This document shows, piece by piece, positions 17,205 through 30,500 of a DNA stretch of 64,000 nt. Under the pieces are notes generated by a model. That model was not told the origin of the DNA and ran no database searches. It saw nothing but the letters and a program-made list of their open reading frames with translations. Origin of the DNA: Chaetoderma sp. LZ-2023a (lineage: Eukaryota > Mollusca > Caudofoveata > Chaetodermatida > Chaetodermatidae). Each line of letters begins with the position of its first letter. Within the stretch, counting starts at the first letter, position 1. The DNA lies in NCBI GenBank assembly GCA_034401795.1, contig CM067372.1, forward strand, positions 17,759,924 through 17,823,923, given 5' to 3'. The position numbers and the translations under genes are program-made.

Positions 17205-17530
17205 CTGGATTTAAAAAACTACTTATCCGATTTGGCTCAAATTTTAACACAACAAAGGAACTTACCATACCAGAGGATTTACAGACCTTGGCGATGATCT
17301 GGATAAAAGAACCTGTATACTGATCGGATCGAGTTCTGGATCTCTGGATATCACAGTAAGTACTGGTCTGATTTTGTGCAAATTTAACCCAAGTAAGAGT
17401 ATACCCATACACAGAGATTCCACAACTTTGGGCTTGATCTAAAGAAATTTGGAAAATCCAAACAAATAAATCGTACAATGTCGCAAAAAATGGGGGGGGG
17501 GGGGCTGCGAAGGTCTGCAATCTCAGATTG
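17203..17530. repeat. Dispersed repeat fragment with CTGATTTTGTGCAAATTTAA
   Basis: Phrases such as GGTCTGATTTTGTGCAAATT, ACACA(A/G)... and TGGAAAATCCAAA recur in diverged form at 23730-23860. A 13-base run of G occurs near 17492-17504. Confidence 0.5.
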
Positions 17531-17843
17531 CTCTTGTTGAACTTGTTTTACTTACTGAGCTATGAATGTAATTGGCTGCTAGGTGACATAAGGCCATTGT
17601 TTATTAACACTGATACTGATAGAGTTTACATTGCATTGTGTATGTGATAATTAAACATATGAATGGTGAATTCACAGCAATTATGATGGGCACTATGTGC
17701 CAGCATTATGTACATAATTATATAGTGTTTATACTAAGTGCCACATTAATGATGAAATCATGTTTTATAGCTATTAATATATTCTTGATACACTTACATA
17801 ATGTGCTTGTTAGATGATATAATTAAATATACATATATTAATA

Positions 17844-18030
17844 TCTGCTGAAATTATATAACTGCTGAAATTTATATAACTGCTGAAATCATTATCTGCT
17901 GAAATTATATAATTGCTGAAATCATAACTGCTGAAAGCATATAACTGCTGAAATTATATAACTGCTGAAATCATAACTGCTGAAATTATATAATGGCAAA
18001 AAATTATATAACTGCTGAAATTATGTAATG
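17844..18030 (+). repeat. 17-18 bp tandem array (CTGCTGAAATTATATAA)
   Basis: About ten imperfect copies of CTGCTGAAATTATATAA, with shorter variants CTGCTGAAATCATAA. Confidence 0.85.
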
Positions 18031-18339
18031 TAACTGCTGCTAAATACTGTAACCATTTTAATCATGTAAACTGTCACATTCCTAACTAGTGTGTGTGTGT
18101 GTGCGTGTGTGTGAAGTATGTGACAGCTGAACTATTCATGCTACGCGTCCCTCTCTGAGCTCTCATACTCCTGTGTATAGACACAAGCAAAGGCCAGCGA
18201 GGTATACTAGGCATCAATCACCACAAGGTCAAGTCTCGTACATCACCATGACATTGTTATAGTTATCATTCATAGGTGTTCTAGAGCTGTATCTGTGAGA
18301 ATGTGCAATGAACAAACAGTTCTGTGATGATTTTACAGG
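18031..18339. other. No gene seen; short GT tract
   Basis: Contains a short GT-rich tract near 18089-18112 and otherwise unremarkable sequence. Confidence 0.4.
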
Positions 18340-18595
18340 GTGATTTGTTTAACCCTCAAGATTGGTCGAGAAAAGCAAGACTGTTGCTTAGTCAATATCC
18401 ATTTGCAGGTAAAAATAAGAATATTTTTGAATATTTTCAACTGGAAAGGTTTGCTCGGTTACCGAGCCTGTCATTACAGAGGTAAATTTTCAAAAGTTTA
18501 CTTCTCTTGCCTGGCAAATGGACATTCCTTAAGACCAATGCAGAGGTTGGTTTTGGTTGATTTGACCGTTATGGGGTTGAATACGCTAGTCCTTG
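18340..18595. mobile_element. Hairpin MITE, family 2 (GAGCCAGTC core), diverged copy
   Basis: The centre CTCGGTTACCGAGCCTGTCA is flanked by TTTTGAATATTTTCAACTGG on the left and TACAGAGGTAAATTTTCAAA on the right, then by ATCCATTTGCAG and GGCAAATGGACATT. The same layout is seen, better preserved, at 61946-62177. Confidence 0.7.
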
Positions 18596-18925
18596 AGGAG
18601 TTACAACATTATACTAGCTTTCTTTAGAATCCTATAACATATCACAAATTTTGTTTTAACTATTTACAAACATCCAAGCGTGACATATATTTATTGCCTT
18701 GGTAAATCCATATATGAGGTTTTCTGAGATAGCTTTAACATTTCCATCCCTGAAATCCAGCTTTTCTCAATTTCAAGTTACACTGTTGAATATTTTGAAA
18801 ATAATTTGGCGGGAAACTTTATCTTTTTCACTTCGAATTCATGTCAGAATATTCAATAGAATACTTTTTTCTTCCATAAGGCTTATTCAGTATGTAGTGG
18901 TAACCTTTGTGAAATACAGCTATTA

Positions 18926-20388
18926 TTAGCTCACCTGGCCTGAAAGCCGAGTCAGCTTATGCCATGGCAACTGTCTGTTCATCCATCAACCTTTTCTTTA
19001 CGCGACTTTTCGAGGACCACTGGGCTGATTTCAAGGCAGGACGCAAGTTTGTTCAAACGAAATCCATCGGGCAATTTAGCCAGCGGCCATCTTTTGGCTG
19101 ATTTTTTGAAACGTCAAAAAATCTTCTCCGAAGCTGCTTGGGGGTCGATTCAAATCTCATGAAACACTTGGGGGTCGATTCAATTCTCATGAAACATCAT
19201 CTAGGTCAAGAGCTGAACCAAGTTTTTTCAAGGGAACTCGATTGGCCAAATGCTTTTGTGGCCATCTTGGATGAGAGTTTTTTCACGAAAATTACTTCTT
19301 CAGAACCACTGAACAGATCGGCCCAAAATTTGATATATATGATTAGGGACTTAGACCCATTAAAATTTCTTCAAGGGAGGGTGATACATAAAAAAATATG
19401 ACCGCCATGGACCAATCTGAATCAAAATGTAGCCTGTTTGGCAGTCATATTGGTTTTTTCATTTGATGAATTTTCAAGCCGAAATTGTTTTTATATAGTT
19501 TTTTGTGTATGCTGATTTCAAATTTATCACTAGAAACTGTCGGATAAACAGTCTGGTGGCCATCTTGGATCATTGTCCTGCCAAAACTTACATGCTAAAG
19601 CAATAGGAAGATTAAAATGTCTACTCGCAAACCAACAATTTTGATTATATTTTGCAGGAAACATCCTTTGGGAATATCGACCCAAGTTTGTTCAAAGAGA
19701 GCCGATGGCCAATTTAGCCGGTGCCCATCTTAGATTTGGTCTTATTTTTTTAACTTCTTTGGAATCAATCCCCCAAGCAGGTTCAGAGAAGATTTTTTAG
19801 ACATTTCTTGGCCAATTTTAATTATATTTTGCAGGAAGCATCCTTATGGCATAGAGATCCAAGTCTGTTAAAAAACCTGATCAGCCAATTTGACCGGTGG
19901 TCATCTCTGATTTTGGCTGATTTTTAGAAACAGCTTTAAATATCTTCTCTGAAACCGCTGAACCAAGTGTGTTCAAGGGAACCTGAATGGCCTACGGTTT
20001 CGGTGGCGATCTTGGATGGCCTAGATTTTGTCAAAATGACTTCTTATCAAGAACCACTGAATGGTTGGGAGATATGCTTATGGATGAAGGGTCATTAAAG
20101 TTTGTTCAAGGGAAGCTGACACGTAAAAAATATGACCGCCATGCCATGGATGAATCAAAATTTAACGTGTTCGGCAGCCATCTTGGATTTTATGAAAATT
20201 TCTGAGAAAATCCTACAAAAGACTACTTATTAACCACTGGGCCAATATTAATTTTTTTAAAACACCTTTTAAACCTTCACAGCAATTAGATTATTAAATT
20301 CATCCAGTCGGTGATCATCTCATTTTGTTCAGTTTTGCCAGTATCCAATAATTCCAGGTGAGCGATACAGGCCCCTTGGGTCTATTAT
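18926..20388 (+). mobile_element. Dispersed element, family A, copy 2
   Basis: It opens TAGCTCACCTGGCCTGAAAG and GAGTCAGCTTATGCCATGGC, and closes CCAGGTGAGCGATACAGGCC then CCTTGGG. Internal diverged units share GGCCATCTTGGAT, TTCAAGGGA and GAACCACTGAA. The small open frames inside are interrupted and show no domain. Confidence 0.75.
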
Positions 20389-20589
20389 TAGCTGTTAAAA
20401 GCAGGTATAGAATGACATGAACAGTTGTCTTTGTGAATGACATAGGCATATCATGTGCAAAGGGGGCAGGTGTGTTGATATCTGATTCTATGTTGTTCTA
20501 AATTTGTTTATCAGTAGTTTGTTAGGTGTAATGCAGTCCGGTGTTTATTCCTGCTATCTTGTTACGTTATTAGTTAACTAATTGGTTTA

Positions 20590-20995
20590 ATGGACATTTC
20601 CAGTTTTTGCTATGCCCCGCCCATCTCTAGCTAAGCTCCACCCACACCTCGCTCATGTTGGGACCGATCGATCTCTGAGCACCCTGACTATCAATTTCCA
20701 AAAAAATACACATTTAAGCTGTTGAATATTTTGAAACCAATTTGACTGGGTGCTATTGCTGCCTAAGGCAGCAACAGCGCCCAGTCAAATTAGTTTCAAA
20801 ATATTCAACAGCATGTTTATTAAATAGCTAAGAATTACAAAGACACAATTCATACAACGTGTTGGAGTATTTGAGATTTGGTGACGGTCGATATGGAACC
20901 CTTTGTGACGCAATGATTGTGACGTCAGCATACACGCACTGAGCTGATTATGACATCATATGAGGTCTGATAATGGATGGATACTCTGGAAATGT
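20590..20995. mobile_element. Family C DNA element, copy 1, with perfect-stem hairpin core
   Basis: The ends are GGACATTTCCAGTTTTTGC and CTGGAAATGTG. The body has GCTATGCCCCGCCCATC(T)CTAGCTAAGCTCCACCCAC, a hairpin at 20718-20812, and GATTATGACATCATATGA near the right end. The hairpin has two 46-nt arms around TAA with few mismatches; it begins GCTGTTGAATATTTTGAAAC and ends TTTCAAAATATTCAACAGC. No open frame, so non-autonomous. Confidence 0.8.
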
Positions 20996-21249
20996 GAATT
21001 AAGCTTCTCATACAAAATATGAGAACATAGTTTTTGTATTATTCTTTATTTTCACTGTTATTTTGATCTGATGTTGGCTTTTCCGCATTGTGTTTTATAA
21101 ACATTGTTTCAGGCCACAAAATATCAAAATATAATTAGCCTGAAAACCGGCTGTTTTCATCTGGCAGCTGGTGATCATATCTGAAAAGCTGTCAGCTAAT
21201 ATGATAATAAGCCTACGTGGATCAGTAAAGCACATGAGCTGCTCAATTC

Positions 21250-21566
21250 AGAATGGACATTGCCAGTTTTAACTATGTCCCGCCCGTCTTTAGTTACGCT
21301 CCATCTACACCTCGCTCGTGTTGGGATAAATTGATCACTGCGCTCTTGGAATGTTAATTTCCAGAAAACTATTTGTTAGCTGTTGAATATTTTGAAACTA
21401 ATTTGATGGGGTGAACAGCGTGTTTATTAAATAGTAAGGACATACAATTTGTACAATGTGTCGGACTAATTCGAGTCATTCATGCTGTGATTGATTATGA
21501 CATCATCCTACACATCACATAGTTGATTATGACATCATATGATGGATGGATAAACTGGAAAGCTCC
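21250..21566. mobile_element. Family C DNA element, copy 2
   Basis: The ends are GGACATTGCCAGTTTTAACT and AAACTGGAAAGCTCC. The right arm of the hairpin core is missing: after GTTGAATATTTTGAAACTAA it passes directly to AACAGCGTGTTTATTAAATA. This is consistent with loss of one arm of an unstable palindrome. Confidence 0.75.
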
Positions 21567-21790
21567 ATTACAACTGGAGATAACTTTGCCGATACATGAA
21601 TCTGATCTGTCACTCAAGAATCTGATGTCATCATCCAATATGTCACATGTAAGCTGACATCGCAATCAACTTGACGTAGCTCCGTCAACAAAAGCGTGGA
21701 ACTAAAGTTTAAAAATCGAATGTCTTAATTTGATGTAACAATTTAAAGAGCATTCTGTTGAATATTTTGAAAATCCTACCTGTCACCTGA
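21567..21790. mobile_element. Element D fragment with half hairpin
   Basis: Shares CTGTCACTCAAG(A)(A)TCTGAT and TGACATCGCAATCAACTTGA-like text with 25470-25800 and 27185-27430, and ends in TCTGTTGAATATTTTGAAAA, half of the family 1 hairpin. Confidence 0.55.
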
Positions 21791-22194
21791 AATATTTCAG
21801 CCCACCCCATTTATTGACCTTGCATCATCTGTCTCCATGTATGAGTGTATTTATATATTTCTCATACATGCACATATATATCACATATTCATTGCTACCT
21901 GAAAATAAAGGTGTGGATGTACCGGCTAGACAGCTTTGTCTACCAGTAAATGTATATATAAATAAGGGCTTGTGTCAAAATAGTTTTAACTTTTACGTTC
22001 ACTATAATATATTATTATAATTATTTATTTGTTTATTATTAGCACATAGCTGTAGACAGACATTCCATATACAATTAATGTATTTTCTTTATAGATTCTT
22101 GGTTGTAACAATCAGTCCAAATGTCAATGTATAATTTTATGAAAGATCTAATATAGTGCTCTGCATAATAGATTGTTATAAGTATCAAATGAAT

Positions 22195-22562
22195 GGAGGA
22201 ATCCAGTTTTAGCTATGCCCCACCCATTTCTAGCTAAGCTCCACCCACACTGCCTGTGTTGGGATCAATCGACCCATGCACTCTATGAATCTCAATTTCC
22301 AGAAAACTATACAGGTAAGCTGTGGAATATTTTGAAACTAATTTGACTGGGTGCAACAACGACCAGTCAAATTAGTTTCAAAATATTCAACAGAATGTTT
22401 ATTAAATATTAAAAACATACAATTCGTACGTGTCAGACTATTAATCATTTGTGACGGACTATATCGCATTATTCATAACGTAATTGATTATGACGTCAGC
22501 CTACATGTGACTTACTTGATTATGGTGTCATATGATTGACTCAGAAACTGGATTCCTCAATT
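22195..22562. mobile_element. Family C DNA element, copy 3
   Basis: The terminal inverted repeat is exact over 14 bases: GAGGAATCCAGTTT on the left and AAACTGGATTCCTC on the right. The hairpin core lies at 22319-22393 with a shortened loop (GTGCAACAACGA). The same CCCCACCCATTTCTAGCTAA and GATTATGACGTCAGCC blocks as in the other copies are present. Confidence 0.85.
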
Positions 22563-22959
22563 ATTATGATGGATTTTTTCTAAATGATTTATGTATAACA
22601 TCACTGTTACGGTAATGAAACTGATTCTGTCGATACGGCATTGAAATGGATTTTGTCATGTGTAAACTCACAGAATATTAATTTTGAAACAACCATAAAG
22701 GTCAGCTGTTGCGTACTTGGCATCTATTTTGAAAGCTTAAAACTGTTTACATAATTGTTATTAATGACTATAATAATGATTATTATTGTTTTTAATAATA
22801 TAGCTGCCACTACCTCTATTTTCTAACACAATTTTATAGAGCAATTAATACACGGTTTTGAACAACAACTGAATGTACATAACAAGGCATGGGTTCAAAT
22901 TCTCTACACTGATCCACCTATGATCTGTGAGCTTGAATGTTCAATACCGATCCACCTAT
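22563..22959. other. No recognisable feature
   Basis: AT-rich spacer with ATTATT runs; no gene seen. Confidence 0.4.
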
Positions 22960-23465
22960 GTGAGCTGACGGAGATAACGGCTCACCTATGACATCACTGC
23001 TGGGCAAGTGCTGTATAACGGCCCACCTATTACATCAGTGCTGGGCAACTAGGGCAAGTGCTGTATAATGGCCCACCTATGACATCGTAGCTGGGCAAGT
23101 ACTGTATAACAGCCTGCCTATGACATCACTGCTGGGCAAGTGCTGTATAACAGCCTGCCTATGACATCACAGCTGGGCAAGTGCTGTATAACAGCCGGCC
23201 TATGGCATCACAGCTGGACAAGTGCTGTATAACAGCCCGCCTATGGCATCACAGCTGGGCAAGTGCTGTATAACAGCCCATCTATGACATCACTGCTGGG
23301 CAAGTGCTGTATAACGGCCCGCCTATGACATCACAGCTGGGCAAGTGCTGTATAATGGCCCATCTGTGAGATCACTGCTGCACAAGTGCTGTATAATGAC
23401 CCACCTGTGACATCACACCTGGGAAAGTGTTGTATAATGGCCCATCTGTGACATCACTTGGGCGC
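22960..23465 (+). repeat. 41-bp tandem array (CTGGGCAAGTGCTGTATAAC)
   Basis: About eleven copies of CTGGGCAAGTGCTGTATAAC followed by (A/G)GCCCGCCTATGACATCACAG. Outlying copies on both sides are increasingly diverged (to about 23600), which suggests an old, shrinking edge. Confidence 0.9.
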
Positions 23466-25280
23466 TCAAATCCTTGATAGCGATCCATCTCTGATGTCAT
23501 TGGTCGACTATACCGGTTTACCGCCGATGAGTTGTGGGCTCAAATACTCTATAGACATCCACCTATAACATCACTGGTAAACCCAAATGCGCTGTAATGA
23601 TCGACCTCTGACCACTCGTGGTCTCAAATACTGTTTAGCAACCCGACACAGAAGCAGTGATTATCCATTATATGATATATATAATTATCCTTCACTGGAT
23701 CTGCTTCTGATCAAATTCTGCATCAATATCTCAGAAACTACTGGTCTGATTTGGCTCCAATTTAACACAAGAAATAGTGTCACCATACAGTAGGACTGTT
23801 TAGTCATGGTCTGGAAAATCCAAAAGAATCTGTATAATATGATTTAACATTATAAACTGAGCAAATCTCCATGACTGAGAAAGCTGACATCAACAATCAA
23901 AAATTATTGTCATTTTATTTTTAAAATATCTGCAGTTGTTGGTATTTCTTGTAAAATCTACGACAAATTAAATTTGATGGCATAAGTGCGCAATGACCAG
24001 TTCAAATTAATACTGATAGCAACAGAATAATTTCATCTGCAGAGAATTGCAAATCTTCAGCTGATGAGTGACTCAAGAAGCCATAACTAGATGATCTGTT
24101 CATTTGTCTATATGTCTCTGCGACATGACATCCATCTTGGCATTTTCTTTGATAAGTAAAGATACTAACTACTATTCATTATTTCAGAAAATTACTGGAC
24201 ACTTTTTATCTCCCCCCCCCCCCCTCCACCCTGTCTGTATGCATATTTTAGCCATTTGTTTGGTAACTTAAAGAAACCGAAAAGGGAAATAACAAATGAT
24301 GTTTTTTGGTAATCTCATACCATATTAAATAAACCTACCATCGGTAAAAATGGAAATGAATCAAGATTATTTGCACAAAGGCATTTACTAAATCTAGGAG
24401 CGCTTAACTTAGAGCCAATTAGTGACCAAGCTGGTGCTTCTCACTTCGCCATGTGTCAACTGTGTGTGCAGGTATACTGCATAGGCCTACATGAATATAA
24501 CGAAAGCACACCTGAATGTAGTTATGTAAGCAGTATGAATAGTATTCTCTATAGGCACCTATGTAGAGCGATTAACTCGCTACTGCTAATTTACTATTGA
24601 TCTGTTTGAAAACGTTATATTTGAAAGTCACTTTTTCCGGTGGAAGCAACAAGTTTCGCTCAAAATGATTTCAAAATACACTGCTGGTTTCCATGGTCAC
24701 ATTATGCCTACTGAATATTTTGACATTCGTGTGACTGAATGTAGAGTCTGTCTCTGGAAACAATGGCTGTCAGTCAAATTGTTTTTAAAACTAGACACTA
24801 TTTTACCCGTAAGACGTAGTGACTAATCAGCTTAGCGCGAATATAACAGCTTATATGACCGGCTATAGCGGGTATTATTTATTCGCTCAGCATACACCAG
24901 AGCGCATGGGGCCAACTTCATCACTAATTGCTTCCCGCCAGAATGCAATAAATGGTATTTACCTGCTTTTTTTCTAATTATTCTGATTTATTCCTGTTTT
25001 TCACTGCTGGGTATACATGATTATTATATAAAGCTGTCATTCAAGGGCATATGTTAGTTCCCTGTTCCTTTCCTTTAAACTTCTACTCGAGTGTTGAGGA
25101 CACTTCATGGCTAGTTTGGTTATTGGGCTAAGAAAGGGTGTATGGGTTGATCTGTCCAACAATCCATACATCTTACTGACTATATGTGTGTCTGTGTATA
25201 TATTTGGGATTTTCGGGCGATATTTAATATAAGTATATTTTTATTCTATTTCCCTGCACTTTTTTCTATTCAATAGTGCC
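23466..25280. other. No gene supported; includes decayed repeat edges
   Basis: The first 150 bp are decayed units of the preceding array. 23730-23860 resembles the dispersed fragment at 17203-17480. A run of C lies near 24211-24223. An 80-codon stop-free stretch at about 24360-24600 lacks a start codon, splice context and any domain I know, so I do not call it. Confidence 0.4.
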
Positions 25281-25288
25281 TTGTGTGT

Positions 25289-25331
<43 letters not shown>
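25281..25331. repeat. (AT)n microsatellite
   Basis: About 24 AT dinucleotides after TGTGTGTGTG. Confidence 0.95.
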
Positions 25332-25336
<5 letters not shown>

Positions 25337-25469
25337 CTGTCTTAGACTTCCTCAGCTTTACAGACACATTGCTCGCAAGATACAGACCAGTTAGCATATA
25401 AAATTGAACAATCTGAACCTTCTGTGATCTAAGTGTTAAAACATGAATACTTTGAACACAATGGCGGGA

Positions 25470-25800
25470 TCCTGTCTGTCACTCAATAATCAATTACGTC
25501 ACTAGGTAGCTGGCATCACAATCAATATGATGGACCTCTGTTAGGAAAAATCAAAAAGTCTGTCACTAATGTGTATAAATTGGTAATTAATGAAGTTACA
25601 ATTCAATAAACATTTTGTTGAATATTTTAAAACTAATATATTACTGGGAGCTGTTGCTGCCATAAGCAAATACAGTTCCAAGTTAAATTAGTTTCAAAAT
25701 ATTTAACCGCTTTCTCCCTTTTGCGCCATTGAAATTTACATGCTGAGAATTCAGGTTTCAAAGTTTTAAATCGCTTCCAGCAAAAGTAAAACTTGTATGA
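25470..25800. mobile_element. Element D copy with family 1 hairpin
   Basis: It has CTGTCTGTCACTCAATAATC at the left and a hairpin at 25616-25708 (TTGTTGAATATTTTAAAACT ... TAGTTTCAAAATATTTAACC). CAGGTTTCAAAGTTTTAAAT and CGCTTCCAGCAAAAGTAAAA lie at the right. The same order occurs at 27185-27430. Confidence 0.65.
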
Positions 25801-25821
25801 GCTTAGCTTGAAATGGACCCT

Positions 25822-26305
25822 GGAGTAAGTGTCCGAGACTGCAATAACCTTGAATAATCAGCGAAGTATCCGAGACTGATAACCTTGAATAATCAGCGAA
25901 GTGTCCGAGACTGTGATAACCTTGAATAATCAGCGAAGTGTCGGAAACTGCAATAACCTTGAATAATCAGCGAAGTGTCTGAGACTGCGATAACCTTGAA
26001 TAATCAGCGAAGTGTTCGAGACTGCGATAACCTTGAATAATCAGCGAAGTGTCTGAGACTGCAATAACCTTGAATAATCAGCGAAGTGTCTGAGACTGCA
26101 ATAACCTTGTATAATCAGCGAAGTGTCCGAGACTGCAATAACCTTGAATAATCAGCGAAGTGTCCGAGACCGCGATAGCCTTGAATAATCAGCGAAGTGT
26201 TCGAGACTGCAATAACCTTGAATAATCAGCGAAGTGTCCAAGACTGCAATAACCTTGAATAATCAGTGAAGTGTCCAAGACTGCAATAACCTTGAATAAT
26301 CAGCA
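25822..26305 (+). repeat. 37-bp tandem array (AATAATCAGCGAAGTGTCCG)
   Basis: About thirteen copies of AATAATCAGCGAAGTGTCCG followed by AGACTGCAATAACCTTG, with little divergence, suggesting recent spread or homogenisation. Confidence 0.93.
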
Positions 26306-26363
26306 TATTGTAATAGGTTAATGGCAATATCCACATGGTAATGATTCATTATAGGATAGAAAG

Positions 26364-26465
<102 letters not shown>

Positions 26466-26532
26466 CCATAGTACTCACTTATAAACTGTATTGTCTGCAC
26501 AGTGCTTAATTAATTTGCTTGTATTTTTGCTC

Positions 26533-26692
26533 TTTAACCATTTCACTGATAAATTTCCCATATCTCAATCTCAGTGCAAACAAACAGGAAACCTGTGGAA
26601 TATTTTGAAATTAATATGACAGCAATGGCTTTCAGTCATATTAATTTCAAAATATTCAACAGAATATGTTGTGTATCGTAGTGAATTAACTT
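26533..26692. mobile_element. Hairpin MITE, family 1, with TTAACCATTTCA end
   Basis: The hairpin at 26593-26662 runs CTGTGGAATATTTTGAAATT to AATTTCAAAATATTCAACAG around a GACAGCAATGGC... loop. The outer sequences TTTAACCATTTCACTG and GTGAATTAAC are degenerate versions of the TTAACCC...GGGTTAA ends of related copies. Confidence 0.7.
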
Positions 26693-27184
26693 TTTCCGGG
26701 ATCTGTCTTTGAAAAGATTAGACAATTTGAATGATCTTTCTATAACTTAGTGATCTCTCGCCACCATGGAATAGCTGTTTTATTACAAGCTAGCCACAAG
26801 CCGGTGCTATTAATCATTATTATTCCTGAGGAAATCCTAGATTTTTAGGGATTGATATTTATCTAGTACATTTTTTGCATTATTTAAGATTCTATTGTTC
26901 CCATTATCAATACTTTATAGCATTCCTGAAGCTTTTACATACTTTCACTATATTTTTTTTATTAATTTGTAATTTTATGAAAGTATATGCCATTAGCAAT
27001 GGCAGTGTTTTTGAAATAAATGAACAACTATCAGTTGTTTAACTCATTTATGTTCTTCTGTCCTCATTTTATCTCGGCTAGCTGCCATTTCTTTAGTTTT
27101 CCTGGAGATGTTTCAGATGGAGTGTCATCAGTAGTTATGTAAGCATGGTATAGGAGCCATGGTGAGCGGGCAATAGAGGGATTT
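26693..27184. other. No recognisable feature
   Basis: AT-rich sequence without a gene or array. Confidence 0.4.
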
Positions 27185-27430
27185 CATCTGTCACTCAAGT
27201 CTGATACCATAATTAAATATGTCACATCGGAATGATGTGCAGATGATTTTACAATCTGTTGAATATTTTAAAACTAATTTGACTTGAAGCAATGGCAGCT
27301 ACATCCCCAGTCAATTTATTTTCAAAATATTCAATAGTTTAGCTGACAGTGTATAGTTAAATTGAAGTTTATATTATGGGAATTCAGATTTCAAATCGAT
27401 TCCAACACATAACAAGTTTTTAGTGAAACT
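27185..27430. mobile_element. Element D copy with family 1 hairpin
   Basis: CATCTGTCACTCAAGTCTGA is followed by a hairpin at 27256-27337 (CTGTTGAATATTTTAAAACT ... TTTTCAAAATATTCAATAG). Then comes TTCAGATTTCAAATCGATTCC, in the same order as at 25470-25800. Confidence 0.65.
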
Positions 27431-27516
27431 CAATATACGCCCGCAAAACACACATATCAGAGGTTATGTTTCTAAATTAAAATTCTTTCAGAGGAGCTTA
27501 CTTTGGCAAATATGAA

Positions 27517-30500
27517 TAAGTATCCCTGAAGTAAAGTCATGACAGTGTGTCTGCTCTAACAGAATATCACTGAAGTAAAGTCATGACAGTGTGTCTGCTC
27601 GAACAGATATCACTGAAGTAAAATCATGACAATGTGTCTGCTCTAACGGATATCACTGAAGTAAAATCATGACAGTGTGTCTGCTCTAACAGATATGACT
27701 GAAGTAACGTCGCGACAGTGTGTGCTCTAACAGATACCACTGAAGTAAAATCATGACAGTGTGTGCTCTAACAGATATCCCTGAAGTAAAATCATGACAG
27801 TGTGTCTGCTCTAACAGATATCCCTGAAGTAAAGTCATGGCAGTGTGTCTGCTCTAACAGATATCACTGAAGTAACATCGCGACAGTGTGTCTGCTCTAA
27901 CAGAATATCACTGAAGTAAAGTCATGACAGTGTGTCTGCTCTAACAGATATCACTGAAGGCAAGTCATGACAGTGTGTACTACTTTAACAGATATTCATG
28001 AAGTAAAGTCATGACAGTGCATCTGCTCTAACAGATATCCATGTAGTAAAGGCATGACAGTGCATCTGCGCTAATAGATACCATTGAAGTAAAGTCATGA
28101 CTGTGTCTGCTCTAACAGATATCACTGAAGTAACGTCGCGACAGTGTGTCTGCTCTAACAGATATCACTGAAGTTACATCACGACAGTGTGTCTGCTCTA
28201 ACAGATATCACTAAGTAAAGTCATGACAGTGTGTCTGCTCTAACAGATATCACTGAAGTAAAGTCGTGACAGTGGGTCTGCTTTAACAGATACCACTGAA
28301 GTAAAGTCATGATAGTGTGTCTGCTTTAACAGATATCCCTGAAGTAAAGTCATGGCAGTGTGTCTGCTCTAACAGATACCACTAAGTAAAGTCATGACAG
28401 TGTGTCTACTTTAACAGATATTCCTGAAGTAGAGTCATGACAGTGCATCTGCTCTAACAAATATCCATGTAGTAAAGTCATGAGTGTGTGGCTGCTCTAA
28501 CAGATATCCCTGAAGTAGTCATGACTGTGTTTGCTCTAACAAATATCCCTGGAGTAAAGTCACGATAGTGTGTCTAGTTATGACAGTGCATCTGCTCTAA
28601 CAGATATCACTAAGTAAAGTCATGACAGTGTGTCTGCTCTAACAGATATCCCTGAAGTAATGAGGGTGTCTGCTTTAACAGACACCCCAGAAGTAAAGTC
28701 ACGACTGTGTCTGCTCTAACAGATATCCCTGAAGTAAAGTCATGACAGTGTGTCCGCTCTAACAGATATCCCTAAAGTAAAGTCAAGACAGTGTGTGTGC
28801 TCTAACAGATATCATTGAAGTAACATCGCGACAGTGTGTCTGCTCTAACAGATATCACTGAAGTAAAGTCATGACAGTGTGTCTACTTTAACAGATATTC
28901 CTGAAGTAAAGTCATGACAGTGTTTCTGCTCTAACTGCTATCCCTGATATAAAGTCACGTGTGTGTGCCTGCTTTAACCGATATCCCTGAAGTAAAGTCA
29001 CGACTGTCTGCTCTAACAGATATCCCTGAAGTAAAGTCATGACAGTTTGTCTGCTCTAACAGATATCCCTGAAGTAAAGTCATGACAGAGTGTCTGCTCT
29101 AACAGATATCCCTGAAGTAAAGTCATAACAGTGTGTCTGCTCTAAAAGATATCACTAAGTAAAGTCATGACAGTGTGTCTGCCCTAACATATATCACTGA
29201 AGTAGTCATGACGGTGTGTCTGCTCTAACAGATATCACTAAGTAAAGTCATAACAGTGTGTCTGCTCTAAAAGATATCACTAAGTAAATTCATGACAGTG
29301 TGTCTGCTCTAACAGATATCCCTGAAGTAAAGTCATGGTAGTGTGTCTGCTCTAACAGATATCCCTGAAGTAGTCATGACCGTGTGTCTGCTCTAACAGA
29401 TATCACTATGTAATGTCATGGTAGTGTGTCTGCTCTGACAGATATCACTGAAATAACGTCATGACAGTGTGTCTGCTCTAACAGATACCACTAAGTAAAG
29501 TCATGGAAGTGTGTCTACTCTTACAGATATCCCTGAAGTCCTGACTGTGTGCTCTAACAGCTATCACTAAGTAAAGTCATAACAGTATGTCTGCTCTAAC
29601 AGATATCACTAAGTAAAGTCATGACAGTGTGTCTGCTCTAACATATATCACTGAAGTAAATTCATGGTTGTGTGTCTGCTGTAACAGATATCACTGAAGT
29701 AATGTCACGACAGTGCATCTGCTCTAACAGATATCCCTGTAGTGAAGTCATGTCAGTGCATCTGTGCTAACAGATACTATTGAAGTAAAGTCATGACAGT
29801 GTGCCTGCTCTAACAGATATCACTGAAATTAAATCATGACAGTCTGTCTGCTCTAACAAATATCCCTGAAGTAAGGTCATGGTAGTGTGTCTGCTGTAAC
29901 ATATATCACTAAAGTAATGTCACGACAGTGCATCTGCTCTAACAGATATCCCTGTAGTACAGTCATGACAGTGCATCTGCGCTAACATATACCATTGAAC
30001 TAAAGTCATGACAGTGTGTCTGCTCTAACAGATATCCTTGAAGTAATGTCATGAGTGTTTGTGTGCTCTAACAGATGTTCCTGAAGTAGTCACGACTGTG
30101 TCTGCCCTCACAGATATCCCTGAAGTAGTCATGACAGTGTGTCTAGTCATGACAGTCTGGCTGCTCTAACAGATATCCCTAAAGTAAAGTATGACAATGT
30201 GTCTGCTCTAACATATATCACTAAAGTAAAATCATGACAGTGTGTCTTCTCTAACAGATATCACTGAAGTAATGTCATGGTAGTGTGTCTGCTCTGACAG
30301 ATATCACTGAAGTAACATCGCGACAGTGTGTCTGCCCTAACAGATATCACTTAAGCAACGTCGCAACAGTGTCTGCTCTAACATATATCACTGAAGTTAC
30401 ATCGCGACGGTGTGTGCTCTAACAGATACCACTGAAGTAAAGTCATGACAGTGTGTCTGCTCTAACAGATATCACTAAGTAAAATCACGACAGTGTGTCT

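Noticed and set aside
24360-24600. Stop-free stretch of about 80 codons
   Set aside because: No start codon, no splice sites in frame and no recognisable domain.
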